In this document: piece by piece, positions 23,301 through 33,689 of the stretch
Numbering within the stretch: position 1 is the stretch's first letter
Layout: every line of letters begins with the position of its first letter
NCBI GenBank assembly: GCA_030144725.1
Contig: JASKMD010000018.1
Coordinates: 8,782 to 72,781, forward strand
DNA length: 64,000 nucleotides
Origin: Haematococcus lacustris
Lineage: Eukaryota > Chlorophyta > Chlorophyceae > Chlamydomonadales > Haematococcaceae
Direction of reading: 5' to 3'
Position numbers and translations under genes: made by a program
The notes under the pieces: model-generated
Told to the model about the DNA's origin: nothing
Seen by the model: only the letters and a program-made list of their open reading frames with translations
The model's database searches: none

Positions 23301-23917
23301 CCACTCACCTCCTCTCGGGCTGCAGCGAGACACTACCGATGGTGCAGGAAAGGCACAACGGGGCGGGCCGCCTCATCGTTAAAGCTATAAGCAAGGGAAC
23401 CCTAGGCGGGTACATCAGCTTTGCGGACACCGGCAGCTGGGAGAAGGGCGCAAAGGAAAGCCTGGACCTCCCGAGCGACACGCTACACACAACACTCCAA
23501 ACACTCGGACTGAGACCAGAAGATACTAAACACACCACCAGGCCGGATATCCTCATGGTGCTCCCTCATAAGAAGGCAAGCAAGGACGGCAAAGACACCA
23601 AGCGGGTCTGTATCATAGAAATCAAATACTGCTCGGACTCACGGTGGACGGACCATTTAAACAAGGCACTCACTCAACACACCCACTTAGCCGAGACCAT
23701 ACGCAAGGAAGACCATATGGTCGCTATCATACCAATCCTACTAGGCATAGGGGGCATAACCTACGAAGCGCACACACGGCAACACCTCTTGACCCTCGAG
23801 ATCACACAAGCCAACACTACCAAGCTGCTCAACAAGTTAACTAGACACGCTATGGAGGCAGCCCACTCTATTGCAAAGACAAGCTACAGACTCAGGGCTA
23901 CCAAAGGGGGGGGAGGG
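14304..23917 (+). CDS. ORF2 polyprotein: 2A, two Josephin-like proteases, APE, RT, PHD, RNase H, CCHC, restriction-like endonuclease
   Basis: The frame is open from upstream of ORF1 to TAG at 23918-23920. Domains in order: basic region; 2A motif (15119-15172); Josephin-like 1 (Cys 15275, His 15581, with QWKLLDS); Josephin-like 2 (Cys 15845, His 16196, with WQWLDS); APE endonuclease (about 16886-17600: LNVRSL, Glu 16985, GDIN 17333, SDHRP 17567); reverse transcriptase (about 18600-19670: APGPDG, YADD 19355-19366); C4HC3 PHD finger (21080-21220); RNase H (about 22510-22915: TDGS Asp 22535, then E, D, D); CCHC CPLCGEADSATHLLSGC (about 23275-23325); RLE (RPD near 23540, ExK 23618-23626). All key residues I looked for are present. 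It would nick target DNA, copy RNA and remove the RNA strand. The true ORF2 start is unknown; it may be reached only from unspliced RNA. Confidence 0.85.
15119..15172 (+). other. 2A-type ribosome-skipping motif
   Basis: FISWLLLAAGDVEVNPGP fits the 2A consensus D-V/I-E-x-N-P-G-P with a hydrophobic lead-in. The break would fall between Gly and the final Pro (15169/15170). It would free the upstream protein from the protease-polymerase part. 2A motifs near the ORF2 N-terminus are known from some other non-LTR retrotransposons (L1Tc, sea-urchin CR1). Copy 2 has the same motif as GDVEPNPGP. Confidence 0.85.
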
Positions 23918-23920
23918 TAG

Positions 23921-24028
23921 GGGGGACGCCTCTTCTTTGGCTGGTTGGTGGGAGCAGGCCGCGCCCCAGGCGGTAGCTCCTCCCTTAATGCACGCCGGTG
24001 AATACCGGAGTAGTCTTCTTCTTCTTCT
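23921..24028 (+). other. 3' UTR and CTT repeat tail of Dualen copy 1
   Basis: A G-rich stretch after the stop is followed by sequence ending in tagtcttcttcttcttcttc just before the right target duplication. The simple-repeat tail takes the place of poly(A), as in several LINE clades. Confidence 0.65.
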
Positions 24029-24042
24029 TCATTGTGCGGTGC

Positions 24043-24534
24043 AATGGGTTGTGTAGGTGGGACATCAGGGTATGGTTGGGTGGCAGGCACCATGTCAACC
24101 TCGTCCACTTCAAAGGCAGCCTCCAGTGGCAGGGTAGGTGCCACAGAAGGATGTGGTAGCTGATGAGCTTCTCCACTCATACGTAGCGCATGACCAACAA
24201 GAGAGGCGATGAGGGTCACCATGTTGAGAAACCGGGTAGTGGCGACCAAGAATGGCAGGAGGGATGTCAGTAAATTGATGACCAGCAACTGCATTTGTTG
24301 CTCCAGGTAGTTGTGGGTGCGTTGCAGTCGTAGTTGGGCTACCAGGCTGGGCGGATGTTCGTCCAAGTACTGCTGCAAGTCACTCGGTGACACCGTATCA
24401 CAAGGTGATGGTGCACGTCGCAGAGGAGCCTCGCGTAAAGGCTGTACGGGAGTGACGACGGCCTCCTCTTGCTGAGCCAATCGCTGCAAATCAACAGTCG
24501 TTGCCACGGAAGAGCTCCCGTTTGAAGTCGACAT
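24043..24534 (-). pseudogene. N-terminal part of the gene interrupted by Dualen copy 1
   Basis: The ATG at 24534-24532 starts MSTSNGSSSVATTVDLQRLA. A hydrophobic region (LLVINLLTSLLPFLVATTRF, then LNMVTLIASLVGHALRM) follows near residues 80-115, and an acidic, proline-rich tail reaches the insertion at QPIAPHN. The other part lies at 9658-9816. If the retrotransposon were absent, the frame would pass straight through one copy of the target site. The hydrophobic stretch could be membrane-associated or an amphipathic coiled coil. I recognise no family. A palindrome array lies directly upstream of its start. Confidence 0.6.
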
Positions 24535-24619
24535 CACCAGCTTACAGATATAACAAGTCTATCAACATCCAGCACAAATGCAAGCATACTTTAAGATGCA
24601 AGCCAATCTTCATAATTGC

Positions 24620-25146
24620 CATCTGCATAGACGCATCCCTAAGTATCTGTACAGATGCTCTTGTTCGCTATCTGTACAGACGCACCCATAAGTATCTGTA
24701 CAAATGCCTTCTTTCGCTATCTGAACAGACGCATCTTAAGCTATCTATACAGATGCACCCTATAGCTATCTGTACAGATGCAGGCATGCAGATGCAGGCA
24801 TCTGTACAGATGGAACCATAGCTATCTGTACAGATGGTATATTTCGCTATCTGTACAGATGCTCTCTTGTAGAATCTGTATAGACGTACCCCCAGGTATC
24901 TGTACAGATGCCTTACCTCATTATCTGTACAGATAGACACCAGACAATCTGTATAGATGCTTCCTCTCGCCATCTGTACAGATGCACACCTAGCTGTCTG
25001 TACAGATACTTCGTTTACATCTGTACAGATGTTACCTATGTGCTATCTGTATAGATGCATAGAGGTCTATCTGTACAAATGAACATATCTGTACAGATAG
25101 CTCATAGGAATCTGTACAGCTGACAAAGATTGGTATCTGTACAGAT
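24620..25146. repeat. Palindrome array, ATCTGTACAGAT type
   Basis: About 25 copies of the perfect palindrome ATCTGTACAGAT or one-base variants, with variable spacers of about 8-15 bp. The same palindrome fills the subterminal regions of CACTCA copy 2, yet no CACTCA terminus is seen here. It may be a remnant of such an element or an independent satellite. Confidence 0.85.
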
Positions 25147-25560
25147 CAATGTTTTTTTTTACGCTATATACAGCGATCGCTATAAAAAGCGACATTTCAG
25201 AGGGCTCCGTGCGCTATGGATTGGACCCCTTGCGGACTGCGCTATAGCGCATCGCGTTATAGAAAGTGAATTTTGTACTGCAGCCGCAGCTCGGCTAAGA
25301 GCCGCAATTTGGATAAGCGCCGCAGTCCCGACGGCTGAGGGCCGTGCCCGCCGAGGGTATAGCGATGGTGCCTACTTACAAGCCAGGGCACACGGTAACA
25401 GCAACAGGTTTCAGGACAGCTGGCTCACTGGCGATCGCCCACTGTGGCTTACAAACCAAGGGCTCGATGCCTCAAACCAGTACGGTTGGCAACAACCGAA
25501 GAGGTTTCTCGCTGCGCACGTACACAATTGCCCGTAACTCCGCACACCACCTTACAAAGC
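25147..25560. other. Spacer rich in small palindromes, no gene recognised
   Basis: Contains self-complementary runs (agcgatcgct; gcgctatagcgc) but no convincing frame. It may hold the 5' boundary of Dualen copy 2, which I could not locate. Confidence 0.4.
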
Positions 25561-25929
25561 ACGCGAAATGGAGGCGACTGATAGTTGGAACGTCAACGCA
25601 AATTTTGAGACGGCGGGGACGATGGATGCAGTCAGTCACTGCATAAGCCAGCTCCCCGGTAAGCGCCACGCGAGATATGGTCGAGCCTTTATAGCCGCCA
25701 TCCTCCTCCTACTCCACCTGCAGCTGACACATTGTTGCGGCTCTATCATCGCACCCCTACCTACGCACACCGCTTCCCTTTGCCATAACCTAGTCGTGCA
25801 GGAGTTACAACAGCCAGGGCAATACAACAGCAGCCGAGTCGACCTGGATTGGGAGATGCATCACGATTGCGACTGCCAGCACGCAACCGCGCACACCACT
25901 TGCCCTGCCCATACCACATCGCCTAGGGC

Positions 25930-26115
25930 ACAGTCCTGAAGCCAGTTTTCAAACCAAAGGGCACAGACCCGATGGCTAGGCATAAATCCAAGGGCACAGA
26001 CCCGAGGACCAGACACATACCAAAGGGCACAGACCCGGCGGCTAAACCCAAGGGCAGAAACCCGAGGGCTACATGCAAACCCGAAGGCACAGACCCGACG
26101 GATAAACAACCTAAG
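25930..26115. repeat. About 33-bp tandem repeat in the 5' region of Dualen copy 2
   Basis: Five or six imperfect units with the core AAGGGCACAGACCCGA; the spacing is mostly 33 bp, once 27. It occupies the place of the unrelated 45-bp repeat in copy 1. Such 5' monomers may act as promoter or enhancer units, as in some L1 families; that is inference. Confidence 0.75.
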
Positions 26116-26137
26116 AACACACCTCCATTGGGTCGAC

Positions 26138-29100
26138 ATGAACGGTACCATCTCCAGTCACATAAGAAGACACGATGCCCGCCAACTGGACACTCTCAAA
26201 GAACTGCCATATTGCCCCTGCTTCCATCACGCAGGACAAGCGGCGCAGGTCACTGTCAAGATAGGGGCCACCACAGCCTTCAACAGGGTGGCCCTGGGCA
26301 GGGCCCTTCCGGCCAGGCTGTACACCGGTCCCACAGCAGCAGGCTACCTCATCAACAGAAGGAGGATTGACCCCCGGCTCACCAACCTGCCAGCTGCAGC
26401 CCTCTCTGGGTACACAGCCAACCGCCTTATGACCCTCCAATGGACAGGACACATCCTCAAGACCGAGCCGCTGTCCGAAGACTGCATCCTTCCCATGATG
26501 AACAAGACCCACAGCAAGGAAACCACGGCAGCCCAGCTGGAGCGGTGGACAGCTGGGGCCATTGGGCCCAACGCGGAAAGCATCATCACTGCGGAGGACA
26601 GCAGGACCTTCAAGCTAGGGCCCCCCAGGGCCCCGTTCAATTGCATCCCCGCTAAGTACACAGAGCAGCGCCTACCCTCGGACATCCCAGCCATACTGGC
26701 AGCCCATGCCAGCAGCCCCTACCTCACAGACGTAGCAACTGAACATGGCGTCACTTTGGGCAGAATGAACCTCATCTTGCAAGAGGACCAGGCACAAACC
26801 TGTCAGTACTCCACCAAGGCGACCATCCATCTTCAACCGCACGCGGGCTGCCAGCAGCTAGGCCTCAGCCACCGCGAGCGCAACAGCGCTACTCCCCCAG
26901 CGCTCATGAGACAGGCCATACACTCAGTTGCTGCCGGGATAGTACTGGCTGATATGGGGGCCCCTTGCAGCAGCAGCGCAGAATGGGATGCGTACGCAGC
27001 TAAGCAGGGAGCAGACCAGGGGAACCTTGCAGTCCTCCAAGCCCTCAGTCCCAGCGCTGTCACCCAAGGACAAGGTCAGGCGGACTACACTATCCACAGC
27101 GACAACCCACAGATGGAACAGCTCCTGAGCAGATACCGCAGCATTCAGGTGGAGATTGCTGGGGTGCTCACCATCACCATCAGCGCAGCAACCCCCCCGG
27201 CAGCGCCTGGCCTTGGCATGCCAGTTAAAAAGCAGCCAGGGGTGTTCAACCCAAACGACCTACTGAGCCTGTTGTATCTGCTGCAAGACACCCACCTGGC
27301 AACCAACCCTACCCCCATAGGCCAACTCATCAAAGGCAACAGTGTTGAAGGCGCTCGCTGGAGGGACATGGCAGGCAAAGGCCAAGTGCGGCCCCTCAGC
27401 TTCTCCAGCGTGCAGAAGGGAGATACCTGGAGCTGACCTACACGCACCCCATCACCCAACAGGTGGGAAATGCTAAGCCCACCAACCCAACACAAACACC
27501 AGCCCACCACAACCGCAATGTCGCAACCACCATCACTGTAGCAAGATCTCTGTACATACTCGCTAATGTTGATGCCACACAGGAAAGCTCAATAAAGCTG
27601 AGGGGGAGCGCCGCCCCCCAGGGGGCGGTCCTTGCGTTCTGCACACCTGAGGGCCACCCTCTCAACCAGAAGAGACTGGAGACTTCGGCGCATCTCATCC
27701 TTATCCCGGCCAGCAGGCAAGACGCCCTGAGCATGATAGCTGCCATGCAACAGCTCAGAGGACTGATCCAGTCAGCTGGCAGCCGCACCTACCTCGGCAT
27801 CCAGAGCAGATGGCTGGGCGGTGGGCGCCGCAGCAGGGAGCCAGTGTGGCTTGCAGACATCAAGGACCCCATCCCTGGCAACCCTGCTAGGACAGCGGCA
27901 GTCACCCTGGCAGAGAACTTCAACACCACCGGCCTCCACTACACGCCTGACCAGGGGGCCTTCACGCTGAGGGCAGTGGTGGCCATGGCCAAGCCAAGCA
28001 CGATGCAGGACATCCCAGGAGCCAACGTCCTGCATGACATCCAATCGGCGGCCACAGATGCGCTGGTGCAAGCTCGAGTGGCTACCACCGGCCAACTGGA
28101 CTACCTCAAGGCAGTGAAAGATGCTCGGGCCCAGGTTGCCCAGGCTGCAGAGGAGACTCTTGAGCCAGAGGCACCAGGAGGCTGGGGTCTCAGGGTCCCC
28201 GTGCAGTCGGACGAGATGCAACCCCTGCCCCCTAGCGCGCCCGCCCTACCTTCCTCAACTGCAGCCCCTCCTCCCCCTACATGGGGGACCAATGGTAGGG
28301 GCAAGAGCCTGCCCCCTCACGCCCCAGCCAAGGCCAGCCGGGGCCCAACCCCCGCTGCACAAGCACGTGGGTTTCCCCCTGGAGGGCGAGGCAACGGCAG
28401 CAGGGGAGGCAGCAGCAGGGGAAACAGCAGCAGAGGCAACAGCAGCCGAGGCAGCAGCGGCAGCCTGGGTGACTTTGACAATCTGACCATCGACACCGGC
28501 ACCCTGGCCATGCCTCAGGTACTACAACCCAACTGCACCACACCCATGGCCATGCACGCAATCCACCACCCACTGCCCACCCGAACTCTGATACCAGCTC
28601 AGCATGCCACACCAAAAGCAACGCAACCTGACAAGCAACCACCCCATCCTCAACAACACCCAAAAGGCCCCTGTGCTGCTCACCACATGCACAGGCCCCA
28701 CTTGGACACTCAGGAGCCGGAGCAGGCCTGGCCCCGGCCCCGGCAACAACAGGCAAGTAACCTAACACCACATTGCCAAACCATACGCTTGACACACTCC
28801 CAACATGCACCCATCCCACAACCCGGTTTAACACTGATCCCCAAACCACATAGTACACACGACACCTGCATGCCACCTTCTGCAGGGGGTGAAGGTGACC
28901 AAGTGACCGCGGGGGCGGGCATCACCACGTGGAAGGACGCCGTTCGGTTGGGCCACAGCACCCAGGTGACCACAGCAGCAGCGGGAGCACCACCCCCATA
29001 TCAGCCTACCCCCCACTTACTCACCCTCACACACAGCAACACAACCACTAACGGATCGGACACCATGCTGTGGACCAACAATACTCAATGGACACACACC

Positions 29101-29605
29101 CGCAGGCAGTATCACCTGCCCCTACCTCTGGATCAGAGCGAGACCAAAGACGCCCAAGACTGGAGACGGGCATCAACACTAGGGGACTCAACCTCAGCTG
29201 GATCTTTAACGCGGCAGCAGGGGAAGGGCCAGAGACTAGTAAGAACACATGGACGCACTCCCACGGCACATCGCACGGACACCACAAGCTCACCCCCTCA
29301 CCTGCCTAACCGCATAGAGCACACTCCCTACACACCCCCACCCATGACGAACCCCCATGACTGCCCTTGCACAGGCGTCACCCCCGAGGGGGATGCTGAG
29401 ACTGGCACGGAAGCAGAGCAGCCCCATGGGGACACTATGAATGAGGTGAGTGGTATGTCATGCACGACACACCACACAGCACAATATGTATGGACACACA
29501 TGCACCATGACTTCTGCACCCCGCCGCCCACAGGAACCCCTGCAAGACCAGCCTGGATCGAGTGGGGTTACTCTGGCTCAGGAAGACGTCGTGCCAATGG
29601 AGTGA
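26138..29605 (+). pseudogene. ORF1 (gag-like) of Dualen copy 2, spliced model
   Basis: Starts at or upstream of the ATG at 26138. Exons: up to 27462, 27583-28518, 28695-28752, 28886-28965, 29106-29238, 29375-29445 and 29534-29605 (TGA at 29603-29605). The introns are 120, 176, 133, 140, 136 and 88 bp with the same phases as copy 1. The exon 28695-28752 is followed by a GC donor (gcaagt). The last exon reads EPLQDQPGSSGVTLAQEDVV and then PME-stop. A frameshift near 27430 interrupts the first exon: the frame with KGDTWS stops, while ELTYTHPITQQ, which matches copy 1 MLLTTIKDPLTDQ, lies in another frame. Confidence 0.7.
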
Positions 29606-32600
29606 GACAAACGATGACCACTGAGACGGCAGCAAATATCACCTCCAGCTGCCTAGCGTACATCACTCAGCACAAGTTGCCTCTTTGGGGCCGCCAAGCC
29701 ACTATTCAGGCCATGCACCTAGACAGACGTAGCAACATCATCGCGACCTGTCAATGGGGTCACCGGGATATGCTCCCTTGTAAGACCCAACACACCTGCT
29801 CCCCACACAGACAACATAAGTTAGAACGAAGGGGCAGCCACACATGGCCAGCCACACACACCCCACACCCGCCACTAACCCACATCCTTGGCCCACTTCA
29901 ACCCCCATTCGGACGCCCGGGCTGGAAACCACTACACCAGCCTAACCTACGCCCCACTACCGACATCCTACTAATAGGATCCGTGATGTGGACCCTTATC
30001 AGATTAGGAAGCCAGCACACTACAACACCCACCAAAGCTCAATCACAACGGTGCATTAGGCGACAACGTAAGAGACTTACTAAGCTCGCAGCTACTCTCC
30101 ATGTCACTACCTACAATTGGCTCCACGGCATGGATGGTAATACCACCAGACTATGGGCTATAAATAGCATGGCGTACCAAACTAAAACGTATATGAAGGG
30201 GCATACATGCAGTAACACCACGACTGTACACCAATACAACACTACCATCCAAGCCTATATGACCCACCGCACGAACCCGCACACCCCCGCATCCATTAAC
30301 ATACGAATGCTGACCTGGGAAGCTATCTCATACCTCACCCACATAAGCTGGCTACTTATGGCATCGGGAGACGTCGAACCCAACCCTGGCCCTGAGGGAC
30401 TCCATTTTGAGAAACAAGTGGCCTCCCATTGCCAAATACATGCTCTCAACCATGCCGCGGGGCATCAATGGCTCACCAACCAGGACCTGGCCAACTTCCA
30501 CATGTCGGAGCTGAACGCCAGACACGGCGACCAGCGCACGATGTGGGCGCTCGCCAGAGACGAGCAAGGCGCTTGCAATGACACGGTCATCAACCTCGAA
30601 TCTAACATCACACTACGGCCTCTCCACACACAGTGTGGGGCACCTGCGTACACGGAAGGACTGGTCCACCCGCAACCTTGACGTGCTATCAGCCACCCAC
30701 GGCACGCATGCCTTCCTTTGCAAAGCCCCGACCCACAGCATGGCGATAAGGAAGCACAATGGTACTTGGTACCTTCTAGACTCGCAAGCGGAAGCGCCTA
30801 CACCACTACGTACCACCAGCAACAACACATACCACACGGCCTGCGAAGTACAAGTCATTATCAGTATATCAAACCACATGGAGGCAATGGCTGTGGCACG
30901 CAGCAGGGCAAGGCTAGGGCCCATCATCAGCAGCCCACCAGACACACACATCCCCTACATGGAACGCCAACACAAACATTGCTGCCTGGTGCATGCCCTC
31001 AACATGGCCGTGGGGAAACCTATGATTAAGCCCGAGGACGTTATCACCCACTGTAGATCGCTCGGCACACACATCCAAGACCTAGCCAACAAGGCAAGGC
31101 GGGAGGACAGATCGATACCACTACGCAGTAGCCTTCCACACATCTACGAGGAATCTGGCAACTTCACTATCTCCACCATCAATCACTACCTATACCATTA
31201 CCACAAGGACCTCCACCTATGCCCTACCACCACAGAGCATACACTTGACCACATCACACCTGAGCTCCTCAACACGCTCACTGGCAAAACCGACAGCTAC
31301 ACCAATGCGGCTGTCATCCTCATCACCCACAATCATGCCACCACCATCCGCCACATCGACAACGCATGGCAATGGTTGGACTCGGAACGGGGCCGCCCCA
31401 TGCGGCTGGACACTCCGGAAGACTGGCTCCAACTGCGGGGCACACTCGTTCAAATGAAAAAGGGAGACGCCGCCGATACCAACCTCATACAACCTATATG
31501 TTGGCTAGCAGACCCCACCAGGCGCGCCACCACGGAGCAGCTGGAACAACACCTACGCACCACACACATCGACCTTACTACCCAAGACTTGGGGACACAA
31601 CCCGCGCACAGCCCCCGAACAGACCGGCCGCTACCCAAGATCGCCACTGCACAACCAGCGAGTTCCAAGCGCACAGGAACGGCCACCGAAGACACCCATC
31701 CGGCAGACAGGAACGCCGGGCCGCGCCTGCGCCAAGTCGCTCCCACAGTCACTCTTCCCACCCAAGACCGGTCGCGCAGCAGGAAACGGCCCACGTCATC
31801 AGGCATCATCGTTGACAAAGGACGGACCAAGCCAAGGGCACAACCTAAGGACTCGCACACGCAAACCCTGATGTACAGATACCTAAACACAGCCCCCACT
31901 CCACCCCCCGCCGCCACCCCCAAAACACCGCCACCCCCCACCGATAACCTACCCGAGCACCCAGGACCACACCCACAACACAACACCTTGCCAACCCGGC
32001 AGCCACAACCAACACACAACCGACAGCATATCAGACTTACGACCCTGAACGTCAGAAGCCTCCATAGGTCCAGGAACGACGTCCTCAACCTTGTGCACCA
32101 GCACAGCCCGGACATCCTGATCCTGACTGAGACCATGACCCAGCCAAGGAGCAACAATCCAGGCTCTGGTTGGCTACAGAGAGTCATGCCAGACTACACG
32201 ATACACCGGCACAGAGGCCACAGTGAAGTACTACTAGGCATCAAACACACCTTAGCCATCCAAATTCAAGCCACTATGCTCTCACCGAGCATTGATGCTG
32301 AGGTAAATGCACGATGCGTCATCCTGACCCTCAACCAACACCAGTGCGAACAACTCACCATTATCGCCACGTACTGGCCGTCGGGATCCAATGGCGAAGC
32401 GCTCTCACTGCGCGAGAAAATGCAAGAGCATATACGAACAGCCACTGGGCACCTGCCCGGCTCACTTATCCTGGCGGGAGATATCAACGCCACGATGAAA
32501 ACATAGGATCGCTCCGAGCACACTAAATACACACAAGACAGCATGATGAGGGGGTTCGCCACAGAAATGCACCTGATGGAAGCGGATCCCGGCGATCGGG

Positions 32601-32800
32601 CCTGGACCTACCAACAACCGCACTGCAACAGCCGCATCGACGCTATCCTAACACGCGACGCAAGACGCGGCCCTCAGCACCGCACGCACGTCCATACCAA
32701 CGCCTATCTCAGCGACCACAGGCCACTCACCGCCACATTGAATACAGCCCGCCTGGGCATAGACCTGGCAGCCCCACACATACCACCGAAGCACAGCCAT
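29606..32800 (+). pseudogene. ORF2 N-terminal half of Dualen copy 2
   Basis: Shares with copy 1 the basic block (CIRRQRKRLTKLAATLHVTT), the 2A motif GDVEPNPGP (30367-30393), Josephin-like 1 (HCQIHALNHAAG; HSMAIRKHNGTWYLLDS), Josephin-like 2 (CCLVHALNMAVG; NHATTIRHIDNAWQWLDS) and the APE endonuclease. Reading is broken by a frameshift near 30610 and a GAG-to-TAG change at 32504-32506 within the APE domain. A short stretch continues after the two insertions (33127-33171 and 39321-39572). Confidence 0.8.
30340..30393 (+). other. 2A-type motif of Dualen copy 2
   Basis: HISWLLMASGDVEPNPGP. All consensus positions match, with Pro instead of Val at the free position. Its retention in a diverged copy argues that the motif is functional in the family. 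Confidence 0.8.
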
Positions 32801-33123
32801 CACTCCCACAATTTAGTCCCTGCGTTTGTCCGATCGGGCTGAAATTTTGATAAATGGTAGTTTTCAGAAAATAAAACATATTTTTCAAGAAATATATTTG
32901 GAAAAATTTAAAAGCTGTTGCGCTGTGGCCCGAAACCTATCCCTGCACTTATCCCTGCACCTACGCCCCAGGGCCACAGCGCAGCCGCCTTTGATTTTTT
33001 CAAAATATTTTATCTGAAAAATATGTTTTATTTTCTGCAAACTACCATCTATCAAAATTTCAGCCCGATCGGACAAGGTCGGTAGAACGCAGGGACAAAC
33101 GCAGGGACTAATTTGTAGGAGTG
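32801..33123. mobile_element. 323-bp CACT-type MITE, near-complete inverted repeat
   Basis: The ends are CACTCCCACAATTTAGTCCC and, reverse-complemented, CACTCCTACAAATTAGTCCC. The arms run almost to the centre, so the single strand would fold into one long hairpin. It is flanked by a 3-bp duplication CAT (32798-32800 and 33124-33126). The uninterrupted site in copy 1 reads CAC at this place, which confirms a single target triplet. CACT ends with 3-bp duplication fit the CACTA superfamily. Confidence 0.8.
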
Positions 33124-33171
33124 CATACCATCCTCACCACCCCCATTACCAATAAGGACAGGGAAGCCTAC

Positions 33172-33471
33172 TGTAACGTGCAGCCTCATAAAGGCGACGT
33201 TGGACCGTTTGAACCATATGTAACACTGAGCCGGCCGCGAGGGCACTCGAGCCGCGGGTACTTAAACAGTCGGCCACAAGGCACCAACGTGAGAAGGCTA
33301 GGGCTTAGAACGGGGCCCCCTGGAATCGAACCAGTTGTCCTCACAGCTTACGCTGCTAGGCTTAACCTGCCAACTCACACTAATGCGGTGTGACCGATAT
33401 CCTGTAGCTGCCTCGGGTTAACCGCGACAGCCCAGACGACACTAAGGGACTACGCGGAGCGCGCCCTTACA
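33172..33471 (-). repeat. 3' LTR of the Gypsy element
   Basis: 300 bp, 5'-TGTAAGGGCGCG to GCACGTTACA-3' on the element's strand. It differs from the other LTR at about position 33306 (t versus g). It contains a tRNA-like A-box/B-box pair (see 33313-33390). Confidence 0.92.
33313..33390 (-). promoter_or_regulatory. tRNA-like split Pol III promoter inside the LTR
   Basis: On the minus strand, TAGTGTGAGTTGG (33382-33370) resembles a tRNA A box with one extra base. GGTTCGATTCC (33332-33322) is a perfect B box, about 37 bp downstream, with a four-pair T-arm. No acceptor stem closes it, so it is not a full tRNA gene. It is repeated in the other LTR. Confidence 0.45.
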
Positions 33472-33483
33472 TTCCTCCCCCCC
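33472..33483 (-). other. Polypurine tract of the Gypsy element
   Basis: GGGGGGGAGGAA on the minus strand directly abuts the 3' LTR, as expected for the plus-strand DNA primer. Confidence 0.8.
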
Positions 33484-33689
33484 AAGGGGATGTCCGTTCC
33501 GCCTCGAGTTAAACCCGAGACTCGCAAGACCTAGGTCTCACTTGGTTAGCTACTGGGTACCATGAAGGTAGAGCCAGGTCAAAGCTGGGTGTGGTCAGAG
33601 ACCAACTGTAATAGGGGAATTGTAACATATAACCATAGGCTTTGTAAGCATAGGGAAGAGAGTGCCCCAGTACAGCAACGCGGCAGCAT

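Larger units (their letters stand above)
9817..24028 (+). mobile_element. Dualen/RandI-like non-LTR retrotransposon, copy 1 (14.2 kb)
   Basis: Bounded by the 14-bp target duplication TCATTGTGCGGTGC, extendable to 17 of 18 bp. It ends in a CTT-type simple repeat tail (about 24014-24028), as many LINEs do. It contains a gag-like ORF1 with introns and a long ORF2. ORF2 carries a 2A motif, two Josephin-like protease domains, an apurinic-like endonuclease, reverse transcriptase, PHD finger, RNase H, a CCHC knuckle and a PD-ExK restriction-like endonuclease. Two endonucleases in one element is the hallmark of Dualen, first described in Chlamydomonas. The first 1.1 kb is inverted (see 9817-10911), so the copy is not intact at its 5' end. 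Confidence 0.88.

Noticed and set aside
10922..23920. A single 4,332-codon protein
   Set aside because: The frame is open, but it reads through six introns and starts at the junction of an inverted segment. It can only be a product if RNA is unspliced, and its N-terminus is not original.
33313..33390. Genuine tRNA gene
   Set aside because: A and B boxes are present but no acceptor stem pairs, the T-arm has four pairs and the D-arm has an extra base.
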